In this document: in pieces, positions 10,230 to 21,589 of the stretch | How positions within the stretch are numbered: the stretch's first letter is position 1 | Layout of the letters: each line of letters starts with the position of its first letter | From: Beta vulgaris subsp. vulgaris | Taxonomy: Eukaryota > Streptophyta > Magnoliopsida > Caryophyllales > Amaranthaceae | NCBI RefSeq assembly: GCF_026745355.1 | Contig: NC_079206.1 | Span: forward strand, 6,841,044 to 6,905,043 | Reading direction: 5' to 3' | DNA length: 64,000 nt | The notes under the pieces: model-generated | The model's database searches: none | Told to the model about the DNA's origin: nothing | What the model saw: only the letters and a program-made list of their open reading frames with translations | Position numbers and translations under genes: made by a program

Positions 10230-12880
10230 CTATATTATGAAACGGATATAGTATCAAGGAAAGACCTTTAGTGAAAATATTTGTTATTTGATGGTGAGAA
10301 GGGACACGGAGTACGCAAATTTGTCAACGAGCAACTTTTTCACGAAGAAACAGGATGCTCATCTCTATATGTTTAGTATGTTTATGCTAAATTAGATTAC
10401 TGAATAGGTAGACGACACTTAACTTCATCATTGTAGACCAAAGTAGCTTTCTGAATAGAAAACGAAGCCCCAAGGAGAAGGTTACATAGCTAACAAGATT
10501 CAGTAACTACATCTGCAATACCATAGTACGTATTCGACTTTGGCGCTAGATTGAGATGATGTGGCTTATCATTTAGATGACCAGGTGAGGAATACCGCCA
10601 AGAAAGGCATTGTAGCTAAACATTGAGTGTCAAGTATCTGGACAACCACCACAGTCATCGTTAGTATAGGATCGGAGATACGAGTGGAAGTAAATGATGG
10701 ATATAGATGAAGTCCACGTGTCAAGACGCCCTTAATATAGTGCACAATGCGCTTAGGAGTATCCATATGAACTTCCATGTTGCGGTAGTGCATGAAGATG
10801 AAGTCCATGTATCAAGGTGCCCTTAATATAGTGCATAATGTGCTTATTAGGAGCATCCATATGAACTTCCATGGGGTTGTGCATGAAGAGGTAGATTTGT
10901 TGTACAACATAGGAGATGTCGGACCTTATGAAAGTAAGAATTTGTGAGGCTGTGACTGAACTACGATAATGAGATGGAGCAACATAAGGAAAACTGAAGG
11001 AAGCTATACCAACCCGAATTTTTTCGACCAGCTTACAGAGGATTAAGCACAGCGAAAGAGACTCTAGTCGAGATAACCCGAACTATTATCATCACACTCA
11101 CCGAACTACTCGGAGAGTGTGGAACTCAATTCCCAATTCTGTTCTATTCAAATTAACTATTACAACAACGCTCTGATTCTCAGACTCTATTCTCATAAAT
11201 TTCTACAGAAAGTCCGGTGGAGTTTCCTGTGAAAATAGGACACGCTAAAGCGAGAAATAATTTAAACCTGTTTGCAATATCAATAAATAAAATACTCCAA
11301 GCTCAAATAAAATAAAATTTTTCGGAACATAATTAACTTAATAATTAAATCTTACTTTTAAATAAACGCTCTTAAAAACAGGGCTATTACATACTACCAC
11401 TATTATTTAAAGTTTCGTCCTCGAAACTCGAAAATAATAATTTCAATAAAACAAAAATCTCAAACTCGTAAGATATCAGGCATCCAAACCTCAATTCTAC
11501 CATCAACTTCTGTATCTCCACTTCAACTCAATATTAGAATCGAGGAGAAAAGAAAACAAAAAGGGCATAATTTTGAGTCATCTCATTCATAGAGATCTCG
11601 TTTGGAATTCATTTACTTCGCAAATCATACAATTTTCTTGAGATACACACTTTTAAGTAAATAAGATCACAGACAATCAAGTCATAACAAGATAACATTA
11701 TACACATTAGCAAATATACACACAAGTAATACCTATGCATATATATATAAATGGATCCATATAGCACACGCATAAGCGCAAACACTCATACGACTTGATT
11801 CATTTATACCTAACTCTTTAGTCAATCCATTAAACCTATTTTTCAACATTTTCACTATGATATAAAGATCACATTGTATCCAAAAACTACTCAAGCTCTG
11901 ATACCGCTTGTGACATGCCGAATTTTCCCGACCAGCTTACAGAGGATTAAGCACAGCGAAAGAGACTCTAGTCGAGATAACCCGGACTATTACCATCACA
12001 CTCACCGAACTACATCCGAGAGTGTGGAACTCAATTTCCAATTCTGTTCTATTAAAATTAACTATTACAACAACGCTATGATTCTCAGACTCTGTTCTCA
12101 TAAATTTCTAAAGAAAATCCAGCAAAGTTTCCTTTGAAAATAGGACACCGCTAAAGCGAGAAATAATTTAAACCTGTTTGCCATATCAATAAATAAAATA
12201 CTCCAAGCTCAAATAAAATAAAAGTTTTCGGAACATAATTAACTTAATAATTATATTTAGCTTTTAAATAAACGCTCTTAAAAACAGGGCTATTACAGAA
12301 GCACTCAACTTCAGTTTAGTATCAACTCGAGTAGGAGAAGGTAGGCTTACAAGAAGACATGCCAGCATGATCAATGATTTCTTCAGCATGTTGATTATGA
12401 AAAAGGAAGAAGTTGTGGGGTATGATGGTTGTATGCATTTCCCCAAAAAACAACTAAAATGACTCATGTCTTTCATAACAAATTCAAAACTGAGAAGAGT
12501 CATGATCGATTGATATTTGTTCGAAGAGTATCAAAAGTAATCATTTAGATATTTTCATCCGTATACAAAAGAATGTAAGCAATATTAGTACCTTTCTAGT
12601 AGATAAATAGTGAATTGTGAAGGTGTTGTGACAAAACCCAATAGAGGACACATAGTCAGCATAGCGTTCGTACAATGCTCTATGAACTTGCTTGAAATCG
12701 TAAATAGATTTCCTCAAAAGGCAAACATGGTTAGGATAAGTGGAGTCCCGAAACCTGAGGAGTTATTGATGCATGTAGAAGTTTTTTTAGAGTTCGCCAT
12801 GGAGGAAGGCAATTTTAGCGTTGAGCTGATGAATAGGCCATGCTTTGGATAAAGCAAGGATAAGAACCGTGCGATTAGTG
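10230..12880 (-). pseudogene. Decayed Copia reverse transcriptase-RNase H, split by an LTR element
   Basis: Read on the minus strand, the right part (12303-12880) gives RT fragments: AFLHG-like, an MHQ-PGF-like phrase, LLRKSIYDFKQ, then SIMTLLSFEFVMKDMSHFS. The left part (10240-10990) gives RNase H phrases such as RIVHYIKGVLTRGLHLYPS and a C-terminal REKVAR with an IFTK ending. Many stops and shifts are present and the YVDD region is not recognisable. About 10690-10870 holds a local direct duplication of the RNase H start. The two halves are separated by the 1293-bp element at 11005-12297 and flanked there by GAAGC on both sides. Confidence 0.8.
11005..12297 (-). mobile_element. Small non-autonomous LTR retrotransposon
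   Basis: Two direct repeats, 11005-11391 and 11909-12297, flank a 517-bp interior. Target duplication GAAGC occurs at 11000-11004 and 12298-12302. On the minus strand the LTR begins TGTAATAGCCCTG and the right LTR ends near ATGTCACA. Two bases later comes CGGTATCAGAGC, a primer-binding site for initiator Met-tRNA. Next to the other LTR the minus strand reads TTTCGAGGACGAAACT, a phrase I associate with the 3' coding end of plant Ty3/Gypsy chromoviruses, so this may be an internally deleted Gypsy. No gag or pol remains. Confidence 0.88.
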
Positions 12881-13690
12881 ACCGATTTATAACAATATAA
12901 AAAACATCAAAGAAGATAAAATCTATATTAATATAAAGGAATATGTTGAAAATGATCATATATAATCAGAGAAATTGTCTATACATATGATTTAGGAACT
13001 ACCACTCTCTTCGTCCCAAAGTATACTATATTAACTATTTTTTTATCTTAATAAAGAAAGATATTTGACTAATAATATTTGTTATTATAATCATCAGAGA
13101 TCATAAAAACTTGATATTATAAAAAATACATTTATGACGAGAAATCTAATAGTATATTCATATGATAATTCCTCTTTTCTACATATCAATGAGAATTTAC
13201 AAGCGAAATTTCTTAACCTTTCCCTGACTCCCAAAAAAAGTAAATTGAGCAATGAATTAGAGACGAAGGGACAATGGAATATGTGTGAAGCTACAAACAG
13301 TTGAAAAACAATTTTAGCAATAATTTTCTATCATCGTTTGGTGTGTGTTACTCATGGTGCGGCACTTACTTTTGTTCGGTCATATATTATCAGCTATGCA
13401 TGCGGAAAGTGTAGCATATTTGAATGGAATATATTGGACTCACTCTATCCATGCAAATTCACTACCATCGCATTAAGAACTTATTCTTACAATTTGGATA
13501 TCATGTTATACATAGATGTTAAAATTTCTAACCCAGTGCATTATCTTTTGTCTATAAGGGTTTTGTTTACAATGGCCATTGTACTTAAGGTTGATAAGAT
13601 CAAGTCAGTTTCACACATATAGTAGCTAATGGTTGTCGTTTATCTTTCCTTTTTTTTTTTTTTTTTATAATAGTACATGTTGATTTTGTT
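12880..13690. other. Noncoding region with a possible degraded MITE (about 13005-13275)
   Basis: At about 13005 the sequence reads CTCTCTTCGTCCCAAAG. Near 13265 a partly inverted GACGAAGGGAC occurs, suggesting an eroded Stowaway-like element. The open frame at 13338-13622 has no recognisable domain. Confidence 0.35.
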
Positions 13691-13691
13691 G

Positions 13692-13943
13692 TGATAGAGT
13701 ATAAATCTATTCGTGGAGCCTCAATCATCAGCTTAAGCTTTTGATTGAGTTGGTCCTTTGACATGGTATCAAGAGTCAGCATGACAAAAAGGTCACGGGT
13801 TCGAATCTCATCCACCCCTCACCTGTGATGCATCCACACTTCAAGCCCAAAGGGTTCTTGCATGGGGGGTGTAATAAAGTATAAATCTATTTCTGGGGCT
13901 TCAACCATCAGCTTAAGCTTTTGGTTGAGTTGGTCCTTTGACA
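13692..13943 (+). mobile_element. TRIM (terminal-repeat retrotransposon in miniature), copy 1
   Basis: Two 72-bp direct terminal repeats (13692-13763, 13872-13943) flank a 108-bp interior. The TSD TGTTG is perfect (13687-13691, 13944-13948). Immediately after the first LTR comes TGGTATCAAGAGTC, a primer-binding site like that for initiator Met-tRNA. GGGGGGTGTA precedes the second LTR as a polypurine tract. The interior also holds GGTCACGGGTTCGAATCTC, which matches a Pol III B box. No coding capacity. Confidence 0.92.
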
Positions 13944-13948
13944 TGTTG

Positions 13949-14769
13949 TATTTAGCCAATGCAACAAAAGAATTTTTTTACCATATCAACCAATTTACGA
14001 TATCGTAGTAATTATAATAATCCGATATTGTAACTGATACTTCTTCTTTTATGAGTAAGTACTTTGTAATTATATGAATGAATTGAATATTTATATTTAT
14101 ATTTAGACTGTATTACCTAGATTAAATTATTGAATATGTTGAGTCGGTTTTTTCAAAGTTTATCAATACAAAGCACGATAAGAAAAAGAAACTTGCCGTG
14201 ATAGAACTTGATCTTGTATCTAGTAGATCATAGATTTGGTGACACAAAGATACAATTTAAATATTTAAATAAATACTATAGCAAAAACATTATGATCCAA
14301 TAAAACTTCTCATTAATTTGCCTTGCGGCATCTTGTAAATATCATACCACTCTCACCAACATACTCATGCTCTAATCTAAATTTACAATTTTACAAGAAT
14401 CATTCCTTGCGGATTTTTTCTTTCTTTTTCTACTCTTGGGAAAGAATTGAAGTCTTAAAAAAAAAAAAAATAACTACAACTACCACAAAATGAAAACATG
14501 ATAATTGTTTCCAAAATTTGTTGATGTGTGAAGAGCCTTTTGTACAATTGCAGTAGCTCCTCATTCATTATTTAAATTATTCTCTCATTCTTTATCTCAA
14601 ACTCATAAAATTATTCTCATATTAGGCTATTTTTTTCTTTTTCTCTCCCTTTAAATTCGTCACTTAATTGTCAAAAGAAGTTGTTTTCCTCGTCATAGAT
14701 TTAGGTAGTATCTTCTTGTAGGATCCGATGCACTAGTGCTGGTATGATCCTAATTAAAGAATTTATATG
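13949..14769. other. Region downstream of the P450 gene
   Basis: AT-rich DNA lying 3' of the minus-strand P450. It should hold the 3' untranslated region, but no clear canonical polyadenylation signal stands out. No other gene seen. Confidence 0.4.
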
Positions 14770-17700
14770 CTAGTCTTGACTTTTGAGGGATAAATCAATG
14801 GGTAGACCATTCTGGGGAAGTGCAAATGGGCCATACTGTATTTCGTTTTGTGGGCCAATGATAGACCACCTGTAGAATAAAGACAAACCATACCCATGAT
14901 CAACAAATGTAACAACTAACATATAAAAAATCACTATTTTTAGAAACTGATCATTTATTTTACATGTAAAATTTTAATGCTGAAACTATATTAAGTAAGT
15001 TAATAGAGAGTAGTAATCTACCTGTATTTTGTGGTTAGGTGATGTAACAGAACCAGAATCTCTAACTTTGCCAGTTCATTGCCAGGACATGAATGGATCC
15101 CATTGCCAAATGGCAAGAATGTATTGGGCTTTGGTGCCACCTATGTACATTAAAAAATAAAAGGTTGAGTACATAATCTATCTAAATATGACTTTTTTTG
15201 TATGAAAGTCATGAAAATTTGAAAACAACTTATGCAACATAAGTAGTTGATGACTAAACATATTAACAAGATTGCTTGGTCAACCAACTTGTATTTTGAA
15301 ACTCTTACTTAGGAAAAAAAAATTCTAAGACTTTAAAGCAAATATTAATTTGACAAAGTATAAAAGTTTGCTTATCTTTTAAGATTACTACATGCTTTTA
15401 CATTAGCGGAGTCATTCAGAATTGATGAGCATCATTTGAGATTATTATAAGGATTCAGTTACCAAGTCAACAATATAGTACGTTAATTCAAAAGGTTATG
15501 ATCAATGCACAAAGACAACACAAACATCATCTCGGATATACAATAGTTGCTTCATCTCGGATATACAAACTAATTAAGGAAATGAACTAACAAAAACAGT
15601 AATTTTTTGTGAAACTTTAGATTATTACCTCAAATCTTGAGGGATCAAATTTCTCAGGCTCAGGGAAATGATCAGGACTATGGTGAATATTCCTGAATAA
15701 TGGGAGTACTTTCCACCCCTTTGGTATCAAATATCCTGAAAGTCAAAAGAAAAAGCTCTTTTTTTTAGATTTAGAAAGAGATAAAAAGTATTTTAAAGAG
15801 AGTTAAAAACTAGAATAATAATTAAAGAAAACTAACCTTCATATTCAACATCTTCAACAGCTTCTCTGAAAGTAAATGATAAAATTGAAGCCACCCTTAA
15901 AGTTTCTTGAATCACTCTTGTAGTAAAAGGCATCTTCTTGGTATCTGTCCAATTTAGGACCTTTTCTTCTCCACTTTCTACTTTTTCTTTAATAATTGCT
16001 TCTTGCTCTTCCTGCAAATGTCACCATTCACAATCTTTTTTAAGCCCCACATATATAACCTTAACTATTGGAAACTTTAATCAAAATATATATCTTTTCT
16101 AGATAAGATTAAACAAATCTTTACCAAAAATAATAATCATGTTGGTCTAAAAGTTACTACAACAAAATAAAGATTCTCTTCTGTAAATACTGATTGGTTC
16201 GGAAATACGTTGATATTGTGAAAACGTTGATATAGTAACAAAAAAAAAATTAAATGATTGGTTTAAAAGTACGTTGATGCAGTTCTCGAGAATGATAGAT
16301 AGATAGATATACATATATACCGTGACGGATTGCAGAACAGAAGGGTTGTCAGCAAGGTACTTAATAATCCAAGTGAGAACACTAGCAGTAGTATCTCTAG
16401 CAGCAAAAATAACACCAATGACATTGTCAGCAATTTGTTCATCAGTGAGACCTTCTTTATCACCCATAAAGGAAGCTAATAAGTCTTGGTGGTCCTTCTT
16501 CATTTCTCTTCTAGTTGATATGATTTGAGCTAAGATTTGAGCTAGCTCTTTTCTTGCCTTCATTGATTTATTGAAAAGTGTTCCTGGCAAATTTATAGGC
16601 ATTGAGTTATACCCTTTTTCTAGTATGTAGTAACACCGCTTTAGATCTTCTCTGTACTTCACTTCATCCTTTCCAAATATTGATAACAGAGCCACATTGA
16701 ATGTATACTGCAAAATCATATTTGAAATAATATAAACATATAGTAATAACTAACTAACTATGATAACTTATAGACTTATAGTAGTACCTTCAAAAACTAC
16801 CTCATCCATCCGAATTTAATTGTCGCGTTACTCTTATAATAAAAGTATGACAATTAAATTCTGATGGATGTTGCAGTCTTAAAGGTTGTATATAAGAAGC
16901 TAAAAATGAAAATAAGTTGTATTAATTGATCATTTATTACATCAGTTGATGCAAAATTTTTCCATAAATTCACAACTTATTTCCATTTTAAGTAGTGTAT
17001 TTATGTCTTATATGCAACCCTAAGAACTGCATATAGCATAACCCATTTTTACTTCATCCCTCCGAATTTAATTGTCGTGTGACAAATAAATTCGGATAGA
17101 TGCATCCAAGCCAATTACCTGCCAGAGCGAGCAGGTAATTGGCTTGGATGTTTATTTTTTACTTCTTTTGGACTTACAGTTTTCATTTCTTGAAAGGTGT
17201 TAATTAAGGAACCTTCCAGAGACTGAAGTGTTTGAGTGGCAATGGAATCGATATCAGAGACGAAGTTTCTGATTGCGCCGGGCATGAAAGCCTGAAGAAC
17301 AAGCTTTCTAAGCTTAGCATGATAATCACCTTGGTGAAAGAAAATAGCTTGTTTACCCAACATCCTTTCTTTACTAGCAGGAAATGTTGGTTTAAACAAA
17401 TTTGATCTGGTAGCCAATACAAACTTTGCAGCTTCTGGGCTAGAAATCATCACACATGGACAACCCAATATGTGTGACTTAAATACCGAACCATACCTAA
17501 TCAAACATAAAACAAAAAAAAACACAACATTTTAGCACCTAATTATCATCCAAAAATAACCAAAAACACATGCTTAAACAAAAAAAGATGACTAACTTTT
17601 TCTGCTTTGAAGCAAAGAAGACATTTGGGTTTTGAGAGTATAGTTGAAACGTTTCGCCAATATACGGCCATCCTAAGGTACCCGGAGGAAGAGGAAGTTT

Positions 17701-17790
17701 CCGGTTTCGTGTACCGGATAACCGGAAAACAGAGGATTTAAGTACACATAATAATACTAATGTGATCAAACCAACAAAAATGATCAACAT
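14770..17790 (-). CDS. CYP707A: Cytochrome P450 of the CYP707A type, abscisic acid 8'-hydroxylase
   Basis: Seven exons on the minus strand: 17597-17790, 17178-17496, 16321-16707, 15837-16011, 15629-15735, 15022-15140 and 14770-14869. All introns are GT-AG; the joined frame is 1401 bp, 466 residues. Residues 1-17 form a membrane anchor, followed by the hinge PLPPG. Landmarks are [20 protein letters not shown], the I-helix AARDTT (273-278), ExxR as ETLR (336-339), and the heme site [10 protein letters not shown] with Cys412. CYP707A enzymes hydroxylate ABA at C-8', the committed step to phaseic acid, at the endoplasmic reticulum; this control dormancy and stress recovery. The ATG at 17790 is chosen because it opens the anchor. 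Family assignment is strong; the paralogue cannot be decided. The Ile in the heme motif replaces a Thr common in the family. Confidence 0.95.
16804..17105. repeat. MITE-like compound inverted repeat in P450 intron 2
   Basis: At both edges lies a short foldback based on CCGAATTTAATTGTCG and its complement (16804-16870 and about 17055-17105). Between them are inverted arms sharing ATGAAAATAAGTTGT / ACAACTTATTTCCAT (about 16885-17020). The whole is noncoding and lies within the 470-bp intron 2. The layout suggests a MITE insertion, perhaps rearranged. Confidence 0.6.
17103..17150. repeat. Perfect 20-bp hairpin in P450 intron 2
   Basis: Arms 17103-17122 and 17131-17150 are exact inverted repeats separated by the 8-base loop CAGAGCGA. 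It lies in intron 2, 28 bases from the donor site of exon 2, so it would be transcribed as a stable RNA hairpin. It may be a transposon footprint. Confidence 0.85.
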
Positions 17791-17984
17791 TCTTATCAAT
17801 TAGTGTCTCTTTTTTTTTCTTTCGGATATTATAGGGTTTTGCTAAATGCCGCGCTAACTACTAAAAGAATTGAAAGAAAGATATTACAAGTACTAGAAAA
17901 TAGTACGTTACACTAGTAAGTTTGTAATGCAGAGACAAAAAGTTAAATATAGTGGACGAAGAAAAAAGGAAGGATATTAAGGTG

Positions 17985-17992
17985 TATTTATA
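17985..17992 (-). promoter_or_regulatory. TATA box of the P450 gene
   Basis: The minus strand reads CCTATAAATACACC, with TATAAATA at this position, 195 bp upstream of the start codon. This places transcription start near 17955-17960 and implies a 5' UTR of about 165 nt. Confidence 0.65.
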
Positions 17993-18135
17993 GGGAGCAA
18001 AAGAAGAGGGAAAGAATGATGAAGGGTGAATGAGTCTTTCAATTACAGCTCGAATTCCATACACGGATTCTTTATCCAGCTCATGTCATCTCTCTAAAAA
18101 AAATAGAGGAGAGAGAAAGTGTTGTGGAAGAATAG

Positions 18136-18143
18136 CACGTGTC
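18136..18143. promoter_or_regulatory. G-box / ABRE-like element upstream of the P450 gene
   Basis: CACGTGTC occurs about 345 bp upstream of the P450 start codon. It contains the G-box CACGTG and the ABRE core ACGTGTC bound by ABF/AREB bZIP factors. Its place before an ABA-catabolic gene fits known feedback induction of CYP707A genes by ABA, but binding is inferred. Confidence 0.5.
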
Positions 18144-18149
18144 AGTTTC

Positions 18150-19040
18150 TCACTACTAAGTCTGAATTTTAAGTGTGATGTTATTTAAGAGTCTTGGTTG
18201 ACTCTCATTACCTTTTAAGTTTTAAAAGTTGTATAGGAATAAGCAAGTACTATCTCCAAAATAAATTAATAAAAGAATAAAGTACTAACTAATAATTAAC
18301 TCCAAATTTATTTTAATGTTACCTTAAGATCTAGGGTTATTGTAATTAGCCAATAGTTGGGGTTGTACTATATTGTTTGACCTTGTTAATGTAAATGTAG
18401 TATTTTTTTTTTGGTTATATTTTTTATCATACGTTTTTTTCATAATTTTATATTATTTTTATTATTATATGGTTTTAATAACTTCTATTGTATGTTAATT
18501 AAAGTTGATTTTTTCGTCAAATAAGCATTGAGAAAATTGTAATAAGATATGTACATGTCGTTTATATATTGAAAAATTATGGTTAAAGTCGATGAAGTTT
18601 GACTTTAATTAAATGAGTTGGATTTAATGTTTTGAGACCAACAGAGTGACTCTTTATATGATTTGTTTATTCGTTGAGTAGTTTTATATAACATTTTAAC
18701 TTTGAAGGGTTGTTTTGGTATAATTCTTTGTACCGATGCTTTTCTTTATATAATAGTGTTCTAACTACTTCTAATTGTATCGAACAACCTGATACAAGAA
18801 TTTGCATTTACTCAATCACTAGATAAATTGTTTGTCTTTGTATTTTACTAATGAAAACGTTAGTTATTGTTTATAAATAACAGATGGAGAATTTTAAGTG
18901 ATCATGGAGGATGTAAGAGCCAACGACTCTTGAGCAACGCTAAAGGGGTGATTTACTGGTTTTTAAGTGCCAGTAGTGACTATTGAGTATTGACTTTGGC
19001 TTTACCCTTTGTTTTTTACTCAAAGTACAACTGGATCTGG
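18150..19040. other. Upstream region of the P450 gene, no gene seen
   Basis: AT-rich noncoding DNA with no recognised transposon ends. It may hold distal promoter elements. Confidence 0.4.
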
Positions 19041-19044
19041 CTTT

Positions 19045-19800
19045 TAATATGCTTAGTGACTTGTTTCACACTTACGAAAATGATCAATAGCAATTAGCAG
19101 TACTTTCTGTATAGCTAGTAATTACTCAGTAATTAGTGAGACCAGTATTACTTATTTTTATAACGAGACTATCTTAAACTCTTACCTTTTAAGATTAAAA
19201 TTAGTTATTAGGTCCGGGTTATACCCCGGATAAAAGCAAAATTCATTTATTAGTATAATATTTTATGATAGTAACACAAAAAATAACTTAGTCTAGTAGT
19301 TAAGACTTTAGCATATGTACTTGAGATCTCAAGATCAAACCCTATGGCCTATCCTATGCAATTTCTAAATTTTTTTATTGTACAAGGATTACATAAATTA
19401 ACTCTCTAGGGAGAGCACCACATGGCACAGTTTCTTATTTATGCACGCCTTTTAATATATTTGTATAGATAGATAGATGTTGTTAACTTAATCCAAACTT
19501 ATTAAGTATGAATTGAAATTACTTAAAGTACAAAATATAATAAAATTAGTAGACCTTATGAAGCTTGAATTTGTTTGATGTGATGGTATGTATATTGATA
19601 ATTAATTTTAAAGGAGCCGGATTCAAAAAAGCTATAAGATTAGTTTTAAGGTGAAAAGAATTGGGTCCATGATGAGGCCTTACGTCTGCTTGTTCAAAGG
19701 TTTATTTAACTATATATGGCACCTTTTTATAAGGTGTTCATTTAATTTAGTTGGTAAATTTTTGTATATTACCTAAAACTTATGATTGGATCCTATCTAC
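19045..19800. repeat. Tandem duplication, copy 1 (interrupted by a Helitron)
   Basis: Two blocks, 19045-19205 and 19475-19800, are diverged copies of 19862-20016 and 21190-21525 in the same order. Shared phrases include TACGAAAATGATCAATA and AAAATTAGTAGACCTTATGA. A Helitron now separates the blocks of this copy. Confidence 0.8.
19208..19469 (-). mobile_element. Non-autonomous Helitron, family 2, copy 1
   Basis: On the minus strand it starts TCTATACAAATATATTAAAA. It ends with the hairpin CCGGGGTATAACCCGG and ACCTAA, the CTRR terminus, between flanking A and T. It has no TIR and no target duplication, as expected for Helitrons. It is a diverged copy of the element at 37494-37751. 262 bp, noncoding. 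Confidence 0.8.
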
Positions 19801-20016
19801 ATCATTGCGCTTAGTCTCTTTTTAAAGCAAATAAAAAGAAAAGATAATACCCCTTAGTCTCTCTTTAATATGCTTAGCGACTTGTTTCACCCTTACGAAA
19901 ATGATCAATAACAATTAGCAGTACTTTGTGTATAGCTAGTATTTACTCAGTAATTAGTGAGATCAGTATTACTTTTTTTTAGCGAGACCATCTTAAACTT
20001 TTACCTTTTAAGATTA

Positions 20017-21179
20017 TAGCGCGTCTTGCATGTGGCCGGCCACACACGAAATTACAGGTGTGGTCGCGCGCGCGACAGCCTAATAGCCCGTCAGCTCATT
20101 TTCAAATGGTCATACTTATTATGAACAAATGGAGTTATCGTTATGAACATATAAAATTATTCTTATGACCAAATGAAGTTACTTGTATGAGTATTGGAGT
20201 ACGTGGTCACTTTTAATAATAAAAGGTGTCACTCCTATAAAGAAATGTGGTTATCTTATAAGCAAATGCAGTTACCTTTGTGAGCCTTTGGGGTTACTCG
20301 TATAATAAAATGAGGTTAATCCTATGATTAATTAAAGTTACTTGTATATATAAACGAGGTTACTCGTATTAATTGATTGGGTTACTCATAAGATTAAATG
20401 AGGTTACTCATAGATTAAATGACATTGCTAGTATGAATCAATTGGGTTGCTCAAATGATAAATATGAGATTACTCATATAATAAAATGAGGTTACTTTTG
20501 TGAACAATTGGGGTTAGTTGATCAAATAGGGTAATCGTATGATTAAATAAGGTTAACAGAACGAGGTTACTCGTCTGGAAAAAAAAGTTACTTTTGTGAA
20601 CAAATGAGGTTACTAATCAGTTTACTCAAATGAGGTTACTCATTTGAATAACCTCATTTGAATAAACGAGGTTAGTAATCAGTTTACTTTTGTGAAAATG
20701 AGGTTACTCGTTTGAATAAATGCGGTTACTTTTGCGAACCTTTAGGGTTACTCATAAGATTAGATGAGGTTACTCATTATTGCTAAGAAAACACATAGGC
20801 TTTCTTAAAACCTGCAAATACATATTCCAAGGGAGAAACGAGTGAGAGTTTTGCGGAGTTCGCCATTGTTGAAGCTTCAAAAACAGTAGGAGGTGAATCG
20901 TCGACGGAGTTCTACGGCGTCGCCATTGTTGAAGTTTCAAAAGTGATTGAAGGAGAGAAGATGAAGATGAATAAGAAGAGAGTGAAATTGTAGCAGAGGA
21001 GAGAGAAAAAGGAGTAGCCATGGTGGACTTTGTGTGAAAGGCAGGTTTGTATTAGCGGTGATGATTCTAGTAACAGGGAAAGGCACGTGTTACTGTTTGT
21101 TAGGCTTATTATTTCAAATTAGACTGGGCCGGCCACATGCAAAATTTTCGGTGTGATCGACCATATATAAGAATTTGTG
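20017..21179. mobile_element. Repeat-rich insertion with 9-bp target duplication (non-TIR MULE-like?)
   Basis: TTAAGATTA occurs at 20008-20016 and 21180-21188, and comparison with duplication copy 1 confirms a clean insertion. Near each end lies a GGCCGGCCACA block followed by AAATT and GGTGTGRTCG, arranged as a direct repeat. No long TIR is seen. The interior 20110-20780 is a degenerate minisatellite of GAGGTTACTC-type units. 20780-21045 is a purine-rich, gene-like segment, with a minus-strand open frame starting at the ATG at 21021 and no known domain. A 9-bp TSD suggests the Mutator superfamily. Confidence 0.7.
20110..20780. repeat. Degenerate minisatellite of GAGGTTACTC units
   Basis: About 25 imperfect units of roughly 20-30 bp with a core of (A)TGAGGTTACTCRTATGAWTA. 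Unit length and sequence vary, so it has been decaying for some time. Noncoding. Confidence 0.8.
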
Positions 21180-21589
21180 TTAAGATTAAGATATTGTTAA
21201 CTTATTCCAAACTTAATAAGTATGAATTTGAATTACTTAAAGTCCAAAATATAATAAAATTAGTAGACCTTATGAAGCTTGAATTTGTTTAAGGTGACAG
21301 ATGGTCTGTGTATTGATAATTAATTTTAAAAGAGTCGAATTCAAAAAAGTTATAAGATCAGTTTTAAGGTGAAAAGAATTGAGTCCATGAATGAGGCCTT
21401 AGGTCTGCTTGTTCAAATGTTTATTCAACAATATATGTGACCCGCCCTTTTATAACGTGGTTATTTAACTTAGTTGGTAAATTCTTGTGCAGTATCCAAA
21501 ACCTATGATTAGATCCTATCTATATACCAACTGGGATTGGCTATTTCAAAATTAGAATATCATAGATTTTTTCCATACCCAAGACTCGA

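Larger units (their letters stand above)
19862..21525. repeat. Tandem duplication, copy 2 (interrupted by a 1163-bp insertion)
   Basis: Blocks 19862-20016 and 21190-21525 match the two blocks of copy 1. Between them lies the insertion 20017-21179, flanked by TTAAGATTA on both sides. Confidence 0.8.

Noticed and set aside
17103..17150. Rho-independent terminator
   Set aside because: A perfect hairpin followed by T bases, but it is within an intron of a plant gene, where such terminators do not operate.
20110..20780. CRISPR-like array of repeats and spacers
   Set aside because: Plant nuclear DNA; units are contiguous, degenerate and variable in length, with no constant spacer size.
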